In this document: piece after piece, positions 26,261 through 35,038 of the stretch
Numbering within the stretch: the first letter of the stretch is position 1
Layout: each line of letters begins with the position of its first letter
Assembly (NCBI GenBank): GCA_041398965.1
Contig: JAWKTT010000009.1
Coordinates: 1-64,000, forward strand
Reading direction: 5' to 3'
Source: JAWKTT01 sp041398965
Lineage (GTDB): Bacteria; Planctomycetota; Planctomycetia; Planctomycetales; Planctomycetaceae
DNA: 64,000 nt
The notes under the pieces: generated by a model
Database searches by the model: none
Told to the model about the DNA's origin: nothing
Seen by the model: the letters and a program-made list of their open reading frames with translations, nothing else
Made by a program: the position numbers and the translations under genes

Positions 26261-27259
26261 CTAAAGAGTTGCCAGCGTTCTATCGTGTTGTGGCCGACGG
26301 TGCGGGCAGGTTTGAATCGGGTGGGTCGATGAGGGCGGCGGATGGGCTGCTGCCGCCGTTTTGGCGAGGAGCGTTCCCTTCTCCGTGTCGAAGAGGTTAA
26401 TGAAACCCTTATGGTCGCCGCCAAACGTCAGTAGTCGTTTTCCATCGGGATGATAAATAATCTGTTCGACCAGACCCTTCTTTTCTTTCTCTTCGATTTC
26501 GTGACGTCGTTCGGACGTTTTCCAATCGAAGATTTCCAGTCGAGAGGGGGCGTCGAGGTGGTCGATGTTTCCGATCTTGCCGATGCCCCCCACGGCGATC
26601 TGTTGACCATCGGGCGAGAAGGCGAGGCTGCGGATCCCGCCGATCGAATGACGACGAGCTTTGGGGTCCCACGTGTAAAACACCGGGGCCTCGACTTCGC
26701 CCACCTTCTCGAACGTCTCGGCAGACCAGATGGCGACATGTCCGACTCGGTCCCCCGTCGCGATCAGTTTTCCATCGGAAGAAACAGCGACCGCGTACAG
26801 CATCGACGGGTAGTGATGCGGCGTCTGTTCCGGGTGATCGCTGAACTGAGCCAGCAATTCTCCGGTCTCGCTGCTCCAGACTTTGCACTGCATGTCATCC
26901 CCCACGCTGATGACCCGTTCTCCGTCGGGAGTGGAAATCACCCGTCGAATCCAGCGGTCATGAGCCTGTTGGCGTCGGACCTCTTTCTGCTCTGCCAAAT
27001 CCCACCAGATGAGTTGCTGATCGTAGCTCCCGGTGACAAGTCGACCACCCGCTAACGTCATCCCGGTGACATAGCTCTGATGTCCTTCTCCCGCGAAGAT
27101 CTGCCGCTGTGGCTTTTCCTCCGCGGTGTCCCACACGAAAACCTTGAAGTCGGAACTCCCGACGTAAAGTTTCGTGCTCTCCGGCTGATGCGCCACGCTG
27201 AACAGGATGTCGTTGCTACGCCACTCAGCAGTGCGCTCGATTTTCCAGGTGTCAGACAT
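26261..27259 (-). CDS. WD40-repeat protein
   Basis: 332 residues forming a beta-propeller: repeats end in VFVWDTAEE, LIWWDLAEQ, CKVWSSETG, VAIWSAETF, LEIFDWKTS and INLFDTEKG. No signal peptide, so probably a cytoplasmic scaffold. The C-terminal Pro/His/Arg tail looks non-propeller. It lies 51 bases downstream of the DUF1501 gene on the same strand; DUF1549-DUF1501-WD40 clusters are typical of planctomycetes. Confidence 0.85.
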   Translation of the reverse strand: MSDTWKIERTAEWRSNDILFSVAHQPESTKLYVGSSDFKVFVWDTAEEKPQRQIFAGEGHQSYVTGMTLAGGRLVTGSYDQQLIWWDLAEQKEVRRQQAHDRWIRRVISTPDGERVISVGDDMQCKVWSSETGELLAQFSDHPEQTPHHYPSMLYAVAVSSDGKLIATGDRVGHVAIWSAETFEKVGEVEAPVFYTWDPKARRHSIGGIRSLAFSPDGQQIAVGGIGKIGNIDHLDAPSRLEIFDWKTSERRHEIEEKEKKGLVEQIIYHPDGKRLLTFGGDHKGFINLFDTEKGTLLAKTAAAAHPPPSSTHPIQTCPHRRPQHDRTLATL

Positions 27260-27310
27260 TGTGTGCTCGCGGGGAATAAAATGAGAAGGAATGATCGGCC
27301 AACAAACTCT

Positions 27311-28645
27311 TTAGAGAAGCACCGCGTCGATTGGCTGGCAGTGGAAATCGGTGATCGGGATTGGGCGACTGCCGAGCATATATTCTTTTTCGTAGTTAAT
27401 TCCGAGGGACTTATAAATCGTCGCAAACAGTTCCCCGGCACCGACCTCCCCGTCAGTCACAGTCTTTCCTTCGGGGTCTGTCTGACCATAGGCCACTCCA
27501 CTACGGATGCCGCAGCCAGATAGGCTGCAACTCCAGGCGCTCGCGAAGTGGTCACGCCCCAGGCTCCCGTTAATTTGCGGGGTGCGTCCGAATTCTCCCA
27601 GGGTGATGACCAAAGTATTTTCCAGTAGCCCACGTTGTTTCAGGTCGTCGAGGAGAGCCGACATCACGTGGTCCAGATCGGCACAGAGTTCGCGATGGGT
27701 CTCGAAATTCTGACCATGACTATCCCACCACGCCCGAGCGACCTTAACAAAAGGGACCCCCGCCTCGACCAGTCGGCGGGCGATGAGACACTGTTCGCCA
27801 AACTGAGTTGGCCCATAATGATCGCGGGCCGATTGAGGTTCCTGTTCGATATCGAATAAATGATCACACGACATTAACCCACGAACTCGTTCAAACGCCG
27901 AATTATGACTCGCCACGCCGGGGTTTTGCAGGCCTTGTTGAAAGCGTTGGGCCAGCATTTGTTGCAACGCGGCTCGGTCCTGATGGTCGACATCGCTCAT
28001 CGATTCAAGCCGACGGATATTCTCGGGGATCATGCTGTCGGTGAGGAACATCGGGTTGTATCGCGGCGGTAAGAACCCTGCGGTCCCTTTGCGGCGTCCC
28101 TCGGTCGACGTGTACATTTCGACATGGTCCGGCACCTTACTGTCAGGGCGAGCCAGTTCGTTGGCGATGATCGACCCCAGGTGCGGGAAGTTAATTCCCG
28201 GCTCCGGAGATCGCCCGGTCTCCATGAGTTTGTAGCCTCCACCATGATCGGCATTCCTGGTGTTTAGCGAGCGAATGATCGCAGTCGTTTCTTGCATCCG
28301 TTGCGACATCTTCGGAAGCAATTCGCTGATTTGCACGCCGGTCGCGTTTGTTTGAATCGCTCGGAAGGGCCCTCCCGTTGCGGCCCCCGGTTTCGGGTCC
28401 CACGTCTCAAGCTGACTCGCCCCTCCGGCGAGCCACAGCAGAATGACGCTTTTCTGTTGCCGCTTCAGTTCCTCGGCAACAGCCGGTCGACTCAATCCGT
28501 TAATTAACGACATGTCGGCCACCGACAGAGCCGCCCCGGCTCCGACACCCAGGGCCGCCTTTCCTAAGAAGGTTCGCCGTGAGTGGCGAGGGTCTGACGC
28601 TTCGCAATCTGCTGGATGATGGATCATAGGAGAGTGCTCGATCAA
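27311..28645 (-). CDS. DUF1501 family Tat-exported protein
   Basis: 444 residues (TTG at 28645 overlapping the previous stop, or ATG at 28627). Twin-arginine signal HSRRTFLGKAALGVGAGAAL. Sulfatase-like DUF1501 core: KSVILLWLAGGASQLETWDPKP near the N-terminus, ADHGGGYKLMETGRSP and LVITLGEFGRTPQINGSLGRDHF. It is expected in the cell envelope alongside DUF1549 proteins, a planctomycete speciality thought to act on complex carbon substrates, but the activity is unproven. Confidence 0.92.
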   Translation of the reverse strand: MIEHSPMIHHPADCEASDPRHSRRTFLGKAALGVGAGAALSVADMSLINGLSRPAVAEELKRQQKSVILLWLAGGASQLETWDPKPGAATGGPFRAIQTNATGVQISELLPKMSQRMQETTAIIRSLNTRNADHGGGYKLMETGRSPEPGINFPHLGSIIANELARPDSKVPDHVEMYTSTEGRRKGTAGFLPPRYNPMFLTDSMIPENIRRLESMSDVDHQDRAALQQMLAQRFQQGLQNPGVASHNSAFERVRGLMSCDHLFDIEQEPQSARDHYGPTQFGEQCLIARRLVEAGVPFVKVARAWWDSHGQNFETHRELCADLDHVMSALLDDLKQRGLLENTLVITLGEFGRTPQINGSLGRDHFASAWSCSLSGCGIRSGVAYGQTDPEGKTVTDGEVGAGELFATIYKSLGINYEKEYMLGSRPIPITDFHCQPIDAVLL

Positions 28646-30288
28646 TGATTAAATCGGAATTCTGGAGACGACATTAAAGCCCAGGAAACATAACGCAGAG
28701 ACTCCTCGCGTCGATCATGACGCGAGCTAAGGAAGTCAACCACACTTTGACTTTCCTCCGCATCAGGGTTACGACTGAGCACCGCTCGAAACAGGGTGGC
28801 AGTGGCTTCTTCATCGGATTCCATTTGCCGGAGTTGTCCGACAAGTCGATCGTTGCCCCCCCCTAAGTATTCGCTCTCGAAACGTTTGCTATTACTAAAG
28901 AGTAACGCTTCATCGGTGCTGACTTGAAAGTTTTCTTCGGGGATCTGCAAGAGATCGGCAAAGCCATTGGAGCGATCCTCAAACTGTTGCCGTTGTGTCT
29001 CCCAGTCGGCTGGCTTGGTCAGTCCGGGGAGCCTTGATGCAGCCTGCGAGACCATCGTCAGGGAAAGGGACAACTGACGCGGCGTTAACGGACAAACTCG
29101 CCCGACGGCAAACAGGTCGGCAGAGGGAATGTCGCCCCCACCGGTCCATCGACTCGACCGTGCATAAGCCCGACTCTGTACGATTCCCCGGATCAGTCGT
29201 TTCAAGTCGTAGTGATGGGCAATGAGGTCCCGAGCCAGCCAGTCCATTAACTCGGGGTGACTCGGTCGATTCCCGGAGTGCATCTGATCCAGCGGCATCA
29301 CGAGGCCGTACCCCATCAGCCGGGCCCAGATTCGATTGACGATATTCCTGGCGAGAAACGAGTTCGTCTGATCGCCGAGAGCGAGTTCGACTAACTGTTT
29401 TCGTGGGCTAAACGAGAGGGTCGGCGGCTTGACTTTGTCATCGTTTCGCGAATTCTTGACTTGTTCCTGAAGCTCTCTGCGTTTCGAGTCATCGAGCATC
29501 GTCTCCGGTTCTTTGACTTCGGCATTCGTCAGAAAGACAAAACTCGCCTGCTTCTCTTCCCCACCGACAGTGGTGAATTTGACCTCCCCTTGAAAATCCT
29601 CCGCGATTCCTTGCCCTTTGGTGATGTAAGTTCGCTTAAAGAACGACGACATCCCGAAGTAATGCTTCTGATGCCAGTCGTCGACGAGTGGGTGATCGTG
29701 ACACTTGGCACAGCCGATGTTCACCCCAAAGAACAGGACTGCCGTGTCGTTCGTGAGGTCGTCCAACTCGCGGACCCGTTCTCGGATGAAGGCGGTTGAA
29801 CCTTTCTGGTCTGGAAGTGAATACTCGGGGGTGATGACCTCCTGGAAGATTTGCGACCAACTTCGATTCTCTCGGGTGGCCGTCAGCAGATACTTCCGCC
29901 ACTCGTCGTCCTTCCGTATCCTCGCGAGTAACAAGAGGTCAATTTCGTTTCGCTGATGGAAGGCAAAGTCGCTCGAGTTCAGCAGATTGTCGATGAGCGA
30001 AAGTCGTCGAGTTTCGGGGGGAAGCTGTTCAAAGTCGGCGAGTTCCTGCGGTGTCGGGACCCGCCCCGCGAGATCGAGCGACAGCCGGCGAAGGAACGGA
30101 ACATCCTCGATCGACGGGGCCGGTTTGATTTCCTTCTCTGCCAGCTTTCTTTCGATGAGTTCGTCAATGACGTCGGCAATCTCCCGCTCGGCTCCCGGTA
30201 ACTCCGCCCCTCGGACTGATCCCGATGAGATGGACATCAACAGAGCAACAAACAAGGATGTCAGCGCAGGTGCGATTCTCATCGTCAT
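28642..30288 (-). CDS. DUF1549/DUF1553 secreted protein
   Basis: About 548 residues. Signal peptide ALTSLFVALLMSISSGSVRGA. The DUF1549 domain (about 30-240) contains VPFLRRLSLDLAGRVPTPQEL and the haem-like CAKCHDHPL motif. The DUF1553 part (about 300-540) contains NSFLARNIVNRIWARLMGYGLV and the typical ending YVSWALMSSPEFRFNH. It lacks the N-terminal cytochrome domain of longer relatives. Start at the ATG at 30288 (or 30282). Overlaps DUF1501 by four bases. Confidence 0.92.
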   Translation of the reverse strand: MTMRIAPALTSLFVALLMSISSGSVRGAELPGAEREIADVIDELIERKLAEKEIKPAPSIEDVPFLRRLSLDLAGRVPTPQELADFEQLPPETRRLSLIDNLLNSSDFAFHQRNEIDLLLLARIRKDDEWRKYLLTATRENRSWSQIFQEVITPEYSLPDQKGSTAFIRERVRELDDLTNDTAVLFFGVNIGCAKCHDHPLVDDWHQKHYFGMSSFFKRTYITKGQGIAEDFQGEVKFTTVGGEEKQASFVFLTNAEVKEPETMLDDSKRRELQEQVKNSRNDDKVKPPTLSFSPRKQLVELALGDQTNSFLARNIVNRIWARLMGYGLVMPLDQMHSGNRPSHPELMDWLARDLIAHHYDLKRLIRGIVQSRAYARSSRWTGGGDIPSADLFAVGRVCPLTPRQLSLSLTMVSQAASRLPGLTKPADWETQRQQFEDRSNGFADLLQIPEENFQVSTDEALLFSNSKRFESEYLGGGNDRLVGQLRQMESDEEATATLFRAVLSRNPDAEESQSVVDFLSSRHDRREESLRYVSWALMSSPEFRFNH

Positions 30289-30701
30289 GCGTTCTCGGGC
30301 GGGAACCGTGAGGAAAGGGAGAGTTTGCATCGGGCGAACTCTCGGCGGGAAAAACATTCACTGGGACAGATATGTTGACTTCTCCGCTATCCATCCACAA
30401 TGCCAAATGAGTAAAAAACCGGCAGTCAACAGTTTTCTGCAGGTCCCCACGTATGCCGCTTCCGGGTGGTCCATGATGACTACGGTCCGTCTCTTTTGTT
30501 CACTGCATCGGACACCAATTTTCGTCGTGATGGCCCCATGAACTGTCGGACAGGGAAGTCCTGTGCAAAGAGCGTTTGCTGAAACCGGACGATCAACCGA
30601 AGGACGTCTGGAACAGGGACCCCCCAAACGACGACAGGGACGACTGGCAAGTTGCCGGTCGTCCCTGTGTGGTCTCTGTTGTCGGTCTCGGCCGCAGTGA
30701 A
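30289..30701. other. Intergenic region upstream of DUF1549 gene
   Basis: 413 bases between gap (upstream on the minus strand) and the DUF1549 gene. It holds the gap terminator hairpin at 30635-30669 and presumably the DUF1549 promoter. No gene seen. Confidence 0.45.
30635..30669 (-). terminator. Terminator-like hairpin after gap
   Basis: An 11-base perfect outer stem, ACAGGGACGAC paired with GTCGTCCCTGT, encloses a smaller GGCAA/TTGCC stem. It lies 33 bases past the gap stop codon. The minus-strand downstream sequence has only a short T-run (CGTTTGG), so it may act with Rho or as an RNA 3'-end stabiliser. Confidence 0.65.
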
Positions 30702-31736
30702 CTACATCGAAGCCATCTTGGCGATGAGGTCGGCGGTGCGGTTCGAGTAGCCGTATTCGTTGTCGTACCAGCTGAGCACCTTCAAAAGGTTGCCGCCGAT
30801 GACTTGCGTCCAGCTCGCATCGAAGATGCTGCTGTGCGGGTTGCGAACGATGTCGCTCGACACGATCGGATCGGTGACGTACTGCAGAATGCCCTTGAGC
30901 GAACCTTCAGCAGCTTCCTGCATTGCGGCGTTGACTTCGTCTTTCGTGATGTCCTTGCTCATCACGGCGACAAGGTCGGTCACGCTGCCGACGGGAACAG
31001 GAACTCGCAACGAGATACCGGTCAACTTCCCATTGAGGGAGGGGAGAACTTGGCCGACAGCCGAGGCGGCTCCGGTCGATGTCGGGATGATGTTCACCCC
31101 GGCAGCCCGGGCACGACGAGGATCGCTGTGAATTTGGTCGGCTGTCTTCTGATCGTTCGTGTAGGCATGGACGGTTGTCATCAGACCCTTTTCGATGCCG
31201 AACTTCTGATGCAGAACCATCGCCATGGGAGCCAGACAGTTGGTCGTGCAGCTGGCGTTCGAGACGCAGGTCACATCCTTCGTCAGTTCGCTGTCGTTGA
31301 CTCCGAGCACGATGAGCTTGGCGCTCCCCTTCGTCGGTGCGGAAATGACGACTTTCTCTGCCCCGGCTGCGATGTGGCTGTCGTATCCCGCCTTGCCATC
31401 CTTCGATTCATCGGTAAAGAAGCCGGTCGATTCGAGGCAAATCTTGACGCCGAGGTCTTTCCAAGGGAGCTTGCCGGGATCGCGTTCTGCGGTCACCTTG
31501 ACACTTTTCCCGTCGACGATGAGGCAATCCCCCTTGGCTTCGACAGTCCCAGGGTACGGACCCTGCACGCTGTCGTACTTGAGGAGCATGGCCAACGCCT
31601 TCGGATCGCCGAGGTCGTTGACAGCGACGATGTCGAAGTCGTGCGGCGTGTTCGGGTCACGGGTTCGATCGACCATCGCCCGAAAAGAGATACGCCCAAT
31701 GCGGCCAAAACCGTTAATCGCGACAGGAACTCCCAC
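30702..31736 (-). CDS. gap: Glyceraldehyde-3-phosphate dehydrogenase, type I
   Basis: 344 residues from a GTG start. Glycolytic NAD-dependent enzyme. Rossmann motif INGFGRIGR, catalytic Cys in SNASCTTNCLAP, phosphate-binding TSTGAA, and the C-terminal WYDNEYGYSNR. Normal length. Monocistronic by context, with a strong hairpin downstream. Confidence 0.97.
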   Translation of the reverse strand: MGVPVAINGFGRIGRISFRAMVDRTRDPNTPHDFDIVAVNDLGDPKALAMLLKYDSVQGPYPGTVEAKGDCLIVDGKSVKVTAERDPGKLPWKDLGVKICLESTGFFTDESKDGKAGYDSHIAAGAEKVVISAPTKGSAKLIVLGVNDSELTKDVTCVSNASCTTNCLAPMAMVLHQKFGIEKGLMTTVHAYTNDQKTADQIHSDPRRARAAGVNIIPTSTGAASAVGQVLPSLNGKLTGISLRVPVPVGSVTDLVAVMSKDITKDEVNAAMQEAAEGSLKGILQYVTDPIVSSDIVRNPHSSIFDASWTQVIGGNLLKVLSWYDNEYGYSNRTADLIAKMASM

Positions 31737-32035
31737 AACTCTTCTCCGAAAACAGGTGACTCACGTGATGATACTCGGTCTCTCAGGAGACAGAACACGA
31801 AACAGCGCTCCCCTGAGTTGAGCCGAATTCTACCGGCTCACCAAAGCGACCACAAGGAAGGGGTGACGGAGAAACTCAGACACCTGCAATCGGCTAAGGG
31901 CCATCCTCGCGGATGACCCTCCCCACACCACCGGACATGCGGGTCCGGCATTGTGCTGTCTTGGGGGGCGGCACAACGAAGGTGGGGCGTCGAGTGTGGC
32001 GGTCGCTTCCAGTGAGCAGCGGACTGAAAACGATT

Positions 32036-32105
32036 GTCGCCTTTCGCTCCGCGAAAGGTGTCGAAACACCAACCAGACGCAACTTTCGCGGAGCGAAAGG
32101 CGACA
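32036..32105. repeat. REP-like palindromic repeat, copy 2 (perfect inverted pair)
   Basis: TGTCGCCTTTCGCTCCGCGA at 32036 and its exact inverse ending GCGAAAGGCGACA at 32105 form a 23-base inverted repeat around a 24-base spacer. Each arm is itself nearly palindromic (CTTTCGC/GCGAAAG). Same unit as 14911-14963. It lies inside intron remnant b, so it entered after the intron or replaced its centre. Confidence 0.75.
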
Positions 32106-32127
32106 AACTAAGGTCGTTCGACGCTTA

Positions 32128-32363
32128 GCTTCTGGGGAAGTTGGGTTAGCCGGCTCGATGTTGGACTCATGGAGGGCTGCTACCGTCAGAAACTGATCGC
32201 GTCGACTCAAGGCTGGCTGCTCGGCTTGCGCTGCGGCGGTCGATTCCGGTCGGGACAATGAACCTGTGGTCTCCGGTCCGACGCCGCCTGAACGAGACTG
32301 GTCGACTTGCCCGGAGGGGTTCCCTCGCTGCGAGTTGGCCGATGGCTCCTCCTTGTTCTTCAT
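32128..32363 (-). pseudogene. Probable intron-encoded protein, N-terminal fragment
   Basis: About 79 residues beginning MKNKEEPSANSQRG and running to NPTSPEA, a hydrophilic leader where a group II intron-encoded protein would start (about 540 bases after the intron 5' end). RT motifs are absent; the frame then continues through the palindromic repeat and intron 3' region as nonsense. Identification is by position, not by a conserved domain. Confidence 0.35.
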
Positions 32364-32907
32364 CGTTCGGCCCTTCCCGTCGTCAGTGGCGTGTGACGAA
32401 ACAGTACTACGACTTCTGCTGACTTCCGCCCCGTACCATCGCCGTTGACCGATGACGGCTCTGCCGTTGAGCAAGCTCGTGAGACAGATACACAGGACGG
32501 ATCTCCCTGGATAAGACATGTGACTTTCGCTGCGCAAGCTCCGGATTTACCAATGCGGCTGAACGAAGACGGTTTCGTGATGATTGGCTCACTCACCTGT
32601 CCGCACCGGCCTTGTATCCGGTTTCTGTTCGTAGATTTCCAACCACCCGCGGTGGCTCGCAGCTTTGACGAGAATGCGGCTGACGACGATTCCCTATCAG
32701 CTTACCGACACATTCACAGGCTTCCTCCCCACGGATCGTTACCTCCCCGCGACCAACCTGCCGGTCGGTGCCCGCCCTCGTCTCGTACTTGATTCATGCA
32801 GTTCAATGGAAGTACCATCACTCCACAAGACCTTCGTTCTCGTACAGGGGACTGGCCTCCCAAACAGGAAACGGCACCCCACAAGTCCCACGCCATGCCA
32901 GGCGTAC

Positions 32908-32992
32908 CCATGCGATGCACGACGAGTCGCCGAATCGTGGTTTTTGAAGTGGAAGATCGCTCGCGGCGACCGCGTGATCGCTACCGTTATGC
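32908..32992 (+). repeat. attC right half next to intron b (start of cassette D)
   Basis: CCATGCGATGCACGACG is followed by an arm GAGTCGCC (about 32924) that pairs with GGCGACCGC (32965), ending in R' GTTATGC at 32986-32992. The first bases equal those after R'' in the intact attC at 37710 (CATGCGATG), fixing the intron insertion point. GTTATGC is the exact complement of R'' GCATAAC at 33568. Confidence 0.75.
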
Positions 32993-33012
32993 AGCAACAT
33001 GGTCGCTCCAGC

Positions 33013-33546
33013 ATGGCAACAACACGCGAACTCCCGAAATTCAAGTATCACCCTGACCCAGTCGCGACCAACGTCGTCGTTGAACGTCAGACCAAATGCC
33101 CAGTTTGCCACGAAGTCACAGGCTTCGCCTACGACGGTCCGTTTTACACACAGGCCGATCCGACAGATATTTGCCCATGGTGCATCGCGAACGGCCAAGC
33201 TGCAAAGTCGTTCGACCTTGAATTCGTATACGAATACGATCTTGAACCCGTAGAGGACTCATCAAAGAAAGACGAACTTCAACATCGTACTCCCGGATAT
33301 TTCTTTGCCACTCAATACGAATGGCCAACACATTGCAATGACTATTGCGCTGTCTTGCGTCAGGTTCAATGGGCTGACATCGCCCACATGGAAGCGGAAC
33401 TCGAAGAGGATCTCGATCGACTGGAAGTTGAAGATGGCACCGACAGGCAAGCGAAACGCGATGCTCTGTCGGGTACTGCACTGTGGGCTTATTTGTTCCA
33501 ATGTCTACACTGCGGCAAACACCGATTGGCAGGCAGCTACGAGTAG
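33013..33546 (+). CDS. Cassette D gene: CbrC family (UPF0167) protein
   Basis: 177 residues. Begins with the typical LPKFKYHPDPVATNVV. Zinc-type Cys pairs occur in KCPVCHEVTGFAYDGPFY and ICPWCIANGQAAKSFD, with a third pair, CLHCGKHRLAG, at the C-terminus. CbrC in Escherichia coli is linked to colicin E2 tolerance under CreBC; the biochemical role is unknown. The start may be the ATG at 33013 or an earlier ATG at 32989 that overlaps the R' box. It occupies a complete cassette (R' 32986, attC 33568-33658). Confidence 0.82.
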   Translation: MATTRELPKFKYHPDPVATNVVVERQTKCPVCHEVTGFAYDGPFYTQADPTDICPWCIANGQAAKSFDLEFVYEYDLEPVEDSSKKDELQHRTPGYFFATQYEWPTHCNDYCAVLRQVQWADIAHMEAELEEDLDRLEVEDGTDRQAKRDALSGTALWAYLFQCLHCGKHRLAGSYE

Positions 33547-33567
33547 CTCAATGTCAAACGAAAAGCC

Positions 33568-33658
33568 GCATAACACTCACATGCACCGGAGCGGCCGTCG
33601 GGTGCGTCTTCTGAAATCCACGTCGCTGGCGGCCGCCCGGTGATGTGGGTCGTTCGTC
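33568..33658 (+). repeat. attC site of cassette D (intact)
   Basis: 91 bases: R'' GCATAAC (33568-33574), spacer, arm GCACCGGAGCGGCC paired with GGCCGCCCGGTGAT, then R' GTTCGTC (33652-33658). The R'' pairs with the R' of the preceding site (GTTATGC), as required for a cassette. This is the only uninterrupted attC of the GCACCGGAGC type in the array; 37710-37800 is the other uninterrupted site. Confidence 0.85.
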
Positions 33659-33670
33659 GACACAAGAACA

Positions 33671-34180
33671 ATGACGCAGAGCGACTCCGAGATTGACGAC
33701 CTCGCATATGGCCCAGCCTCCAATGTCATCACTGACGACGATGGTCCGTTGCGTGGGGACACCGTTTTCTGTGGTGTGCCCTATACGTTTGAACGCGAGC
33801 CGGATGAGGACGCCGACGCGAATACTTGGGGCGTTTGGTTCGTCCTCACGCCGGTTGACGCGAACTTGGGATTGCCAATACGAGCGATGGGACGATTCCG
33901 CGGAGCTACTTCGGTGCGTTGGACTTCGTTTGGATCGCCAACGCTGATTAATGGACCTAACATCCGCGAACAATACGCTGGTTTTCTCGAGCGACTTGCC
34001 AACGAAACGGCCACGTACGCTTTATGGGACGCGTTCAACGTGGCTCATTACTCGGACGACTGCCTCGAACAAGTGCGCATTGAATGTGTCCGGTTGCTGT
34101 ACGACCGCGATTCGTTATCACCACTGACCAATGATGAACGTGCGACACTACTATCCTTGATCGCTCGGTTGCGTGAATAG
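33671..34180 (+). CDS. Cassette E gene: hypothetical protein
   Basis: 169 residues, acidic, soluble. The N-terminal half is beta-rich (DTVFCGVPYTFEREPD ... NTWGVWFVLTPV), the C-terminal half helical (FLERLANETATYALWDAF ... RATLLSLIARLRE). No family recognised. It begins 13 bases after R' GTTCGTC and ends three bases before R'' GACGAA, so it fills its cassette completely. Confidence 0.65.
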   Translation: MTQSDSEIDDLAYGPASNVITDDDGPLRGDTVFCGVPYTFEREPDEDADANTWGVWFVLTPVDANLGLPIRAMGRFRGATSVRWTSFGSPTLINGPNIREQYAGFLERLANETATYALWDAFNVAHYSDDCLEQVRIECVRLLYDRDSLSPLTNDERATLLSLIARLRE

Positions 34181-34189
34181 AGCGACGAA

Positions 34190-34903
34190 ATCGGGTAAGG
34201 GCCATCCTCGCGGATGACCCTCCCCACACCACCGGACGTGCGGGGCCGTCTGTGTGCTTTCTTTGGGGGCGGTTCAACGAAGGTGAGCAAGCTTCGCCCA
34301 CAGGGTCTTCATGCTGAGAAGTCCTTGTTCGGCGAGCCATGCATTCGTCAGCCCGACGCCGCTGGCAATGGTTTTGGACATGTGCCAGTAGCTTTTGCGG
34401 CTGCGTGCATGGCGGATTGCCTGACGTCGCGGCACGCCTAATCGGATGAGCATTTCACGTCGACGTTTGGGCCGACGCCACTGTTTCCAGTAGCACATCC
34501 GGATTCGGCGACGTATCCACTGATCGAGTTTGTCGAACAGCTTCAACTGCGACGCCCTCACTCCGGCAGCACACCACCCCGTCGACCGACTGGGAACGGC
34601 TTCGGACCAACGCCGCGCGTCGGTGCCCGTTGTGCTCACTCGCTTGGTCGAACCGGCCTTGTACGTTGTTTCTGTTCGTAACCTCGCAGCGTGGACGAGA
34701 AGAGGTCCGGGTGGCGAACTCGTACAAACCCGGCGTTTACGCACCTCTTCGCAGGCTTCCTCCCCACGGTCGGTCACCCTCCCGCAGTTGCCGTCGTCTC
34801 GTACTTCCCTTCTGAAGCAAAATATCAGATACTCATCTCCAGAAGTTTCCAGTCTCGTACAGGGGACTCACACCCCACAACAACACGCCCGTGCCGGGCG
34901 TAC
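34190..34903 (-). mobile_element. Group IIC-attC-type mini-intron c
   Basis: 714 bases. Minus strand 5' end GTACGCCCGGCACGGG (34903), leader with GAGTCCCCTGTACGAGACTG, then an abrupt join (near 34556) to the maturase C-terminal coding end, the DV/DVI-like region with GCACGTCCGGTGGTGTGGGG, and the 3' end CCCGAT (34190). It splits the R'' of cassette E between GACGAA and C, so removing it rebuilds GACGAAC, complement of GTTCGTC at 33652. Most of the reverse transcriptase is missing. Confidence 0.85.
34274..34777 (-). pseudogene. Fused leader/maturase C-terminus frame in mini-intron c
   Basis: 167-residue open frame. The first half translates intron leader sequence (non-conserved). The second half, from ASQLKLFDKLDQWIRRR to LWAKLAHLR, is the group II maturase C-terminus. 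The fusion point after GWCAAGVR is identical in copy d (36503-37021) and visible in copy e. No RT catalytic motifs. Possibly expressed as a short RNA-binding protein, more likely a relic. Confidence 0.7.
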
Positions 34904-34994
34904 CCATCACATGCACGGGAGCGGCGGTGGCCAGTCGGTTTTGAAATCAACATCAACATCCACTCCCGTCGCCCCGTGATGCGGGTCGTTATAC
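34904..34994 (+). repeat. attC right half of cassette E
   Basis: C + CATCACATGCACGGGAGCGG, long central loop, then ACTCCCGTCGCCCCGTGATG and R' GTTATAC (34988-34994). With the left piece GACGAA at 34184 it forms a complete attC once the intron is removed. Its arms match the intact site at 33568 (CACATGCACCGGAGCGGCC). Confidence 0.82.
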
Positions 34995-35038
34995 AGCGGA
35001 CGCTACGACACGCGTAAAAAGCTAGACAGGACCCAAAC

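Larger units (their letters stand above)
31889..32907 (-). mobile_element. Group IIC-attC-type intron remnant b
   Basis: Reading minus: 5' end GTACGCCTGGCATGG at 32907, the leader GTCCCCTGTACGAG shared with copies c-e, and the 3' segment CCGCATGTCCGGTGGTG ending CCGAT at 31889. It is about 1.02 kb, more diverged than the others and differently deleted: it keeps a candidate protein N-terminus but not the maturase C-terminus. A REP-like palindrome sits inside. On the right it abuts an attC half-site exactly where the R'' box should be split. Confidence 0.72.

Noticed and set aside
25961..26332. Open frames on both strands between 25.96 and 26.33 kb, one with a lipoprotein-like signal
   Set aside because: Composition is Ser/Arg-rich, starts lack ribosome sites, and one overlaps the WD40 gene end; no conserved pattern.
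30576..31916. Long plus-strand open frame opposite gap
   Set aside because: It is the antisense shadow of the highly conserved gap gene; long antisense frames are common in GC-rich coding DNA.
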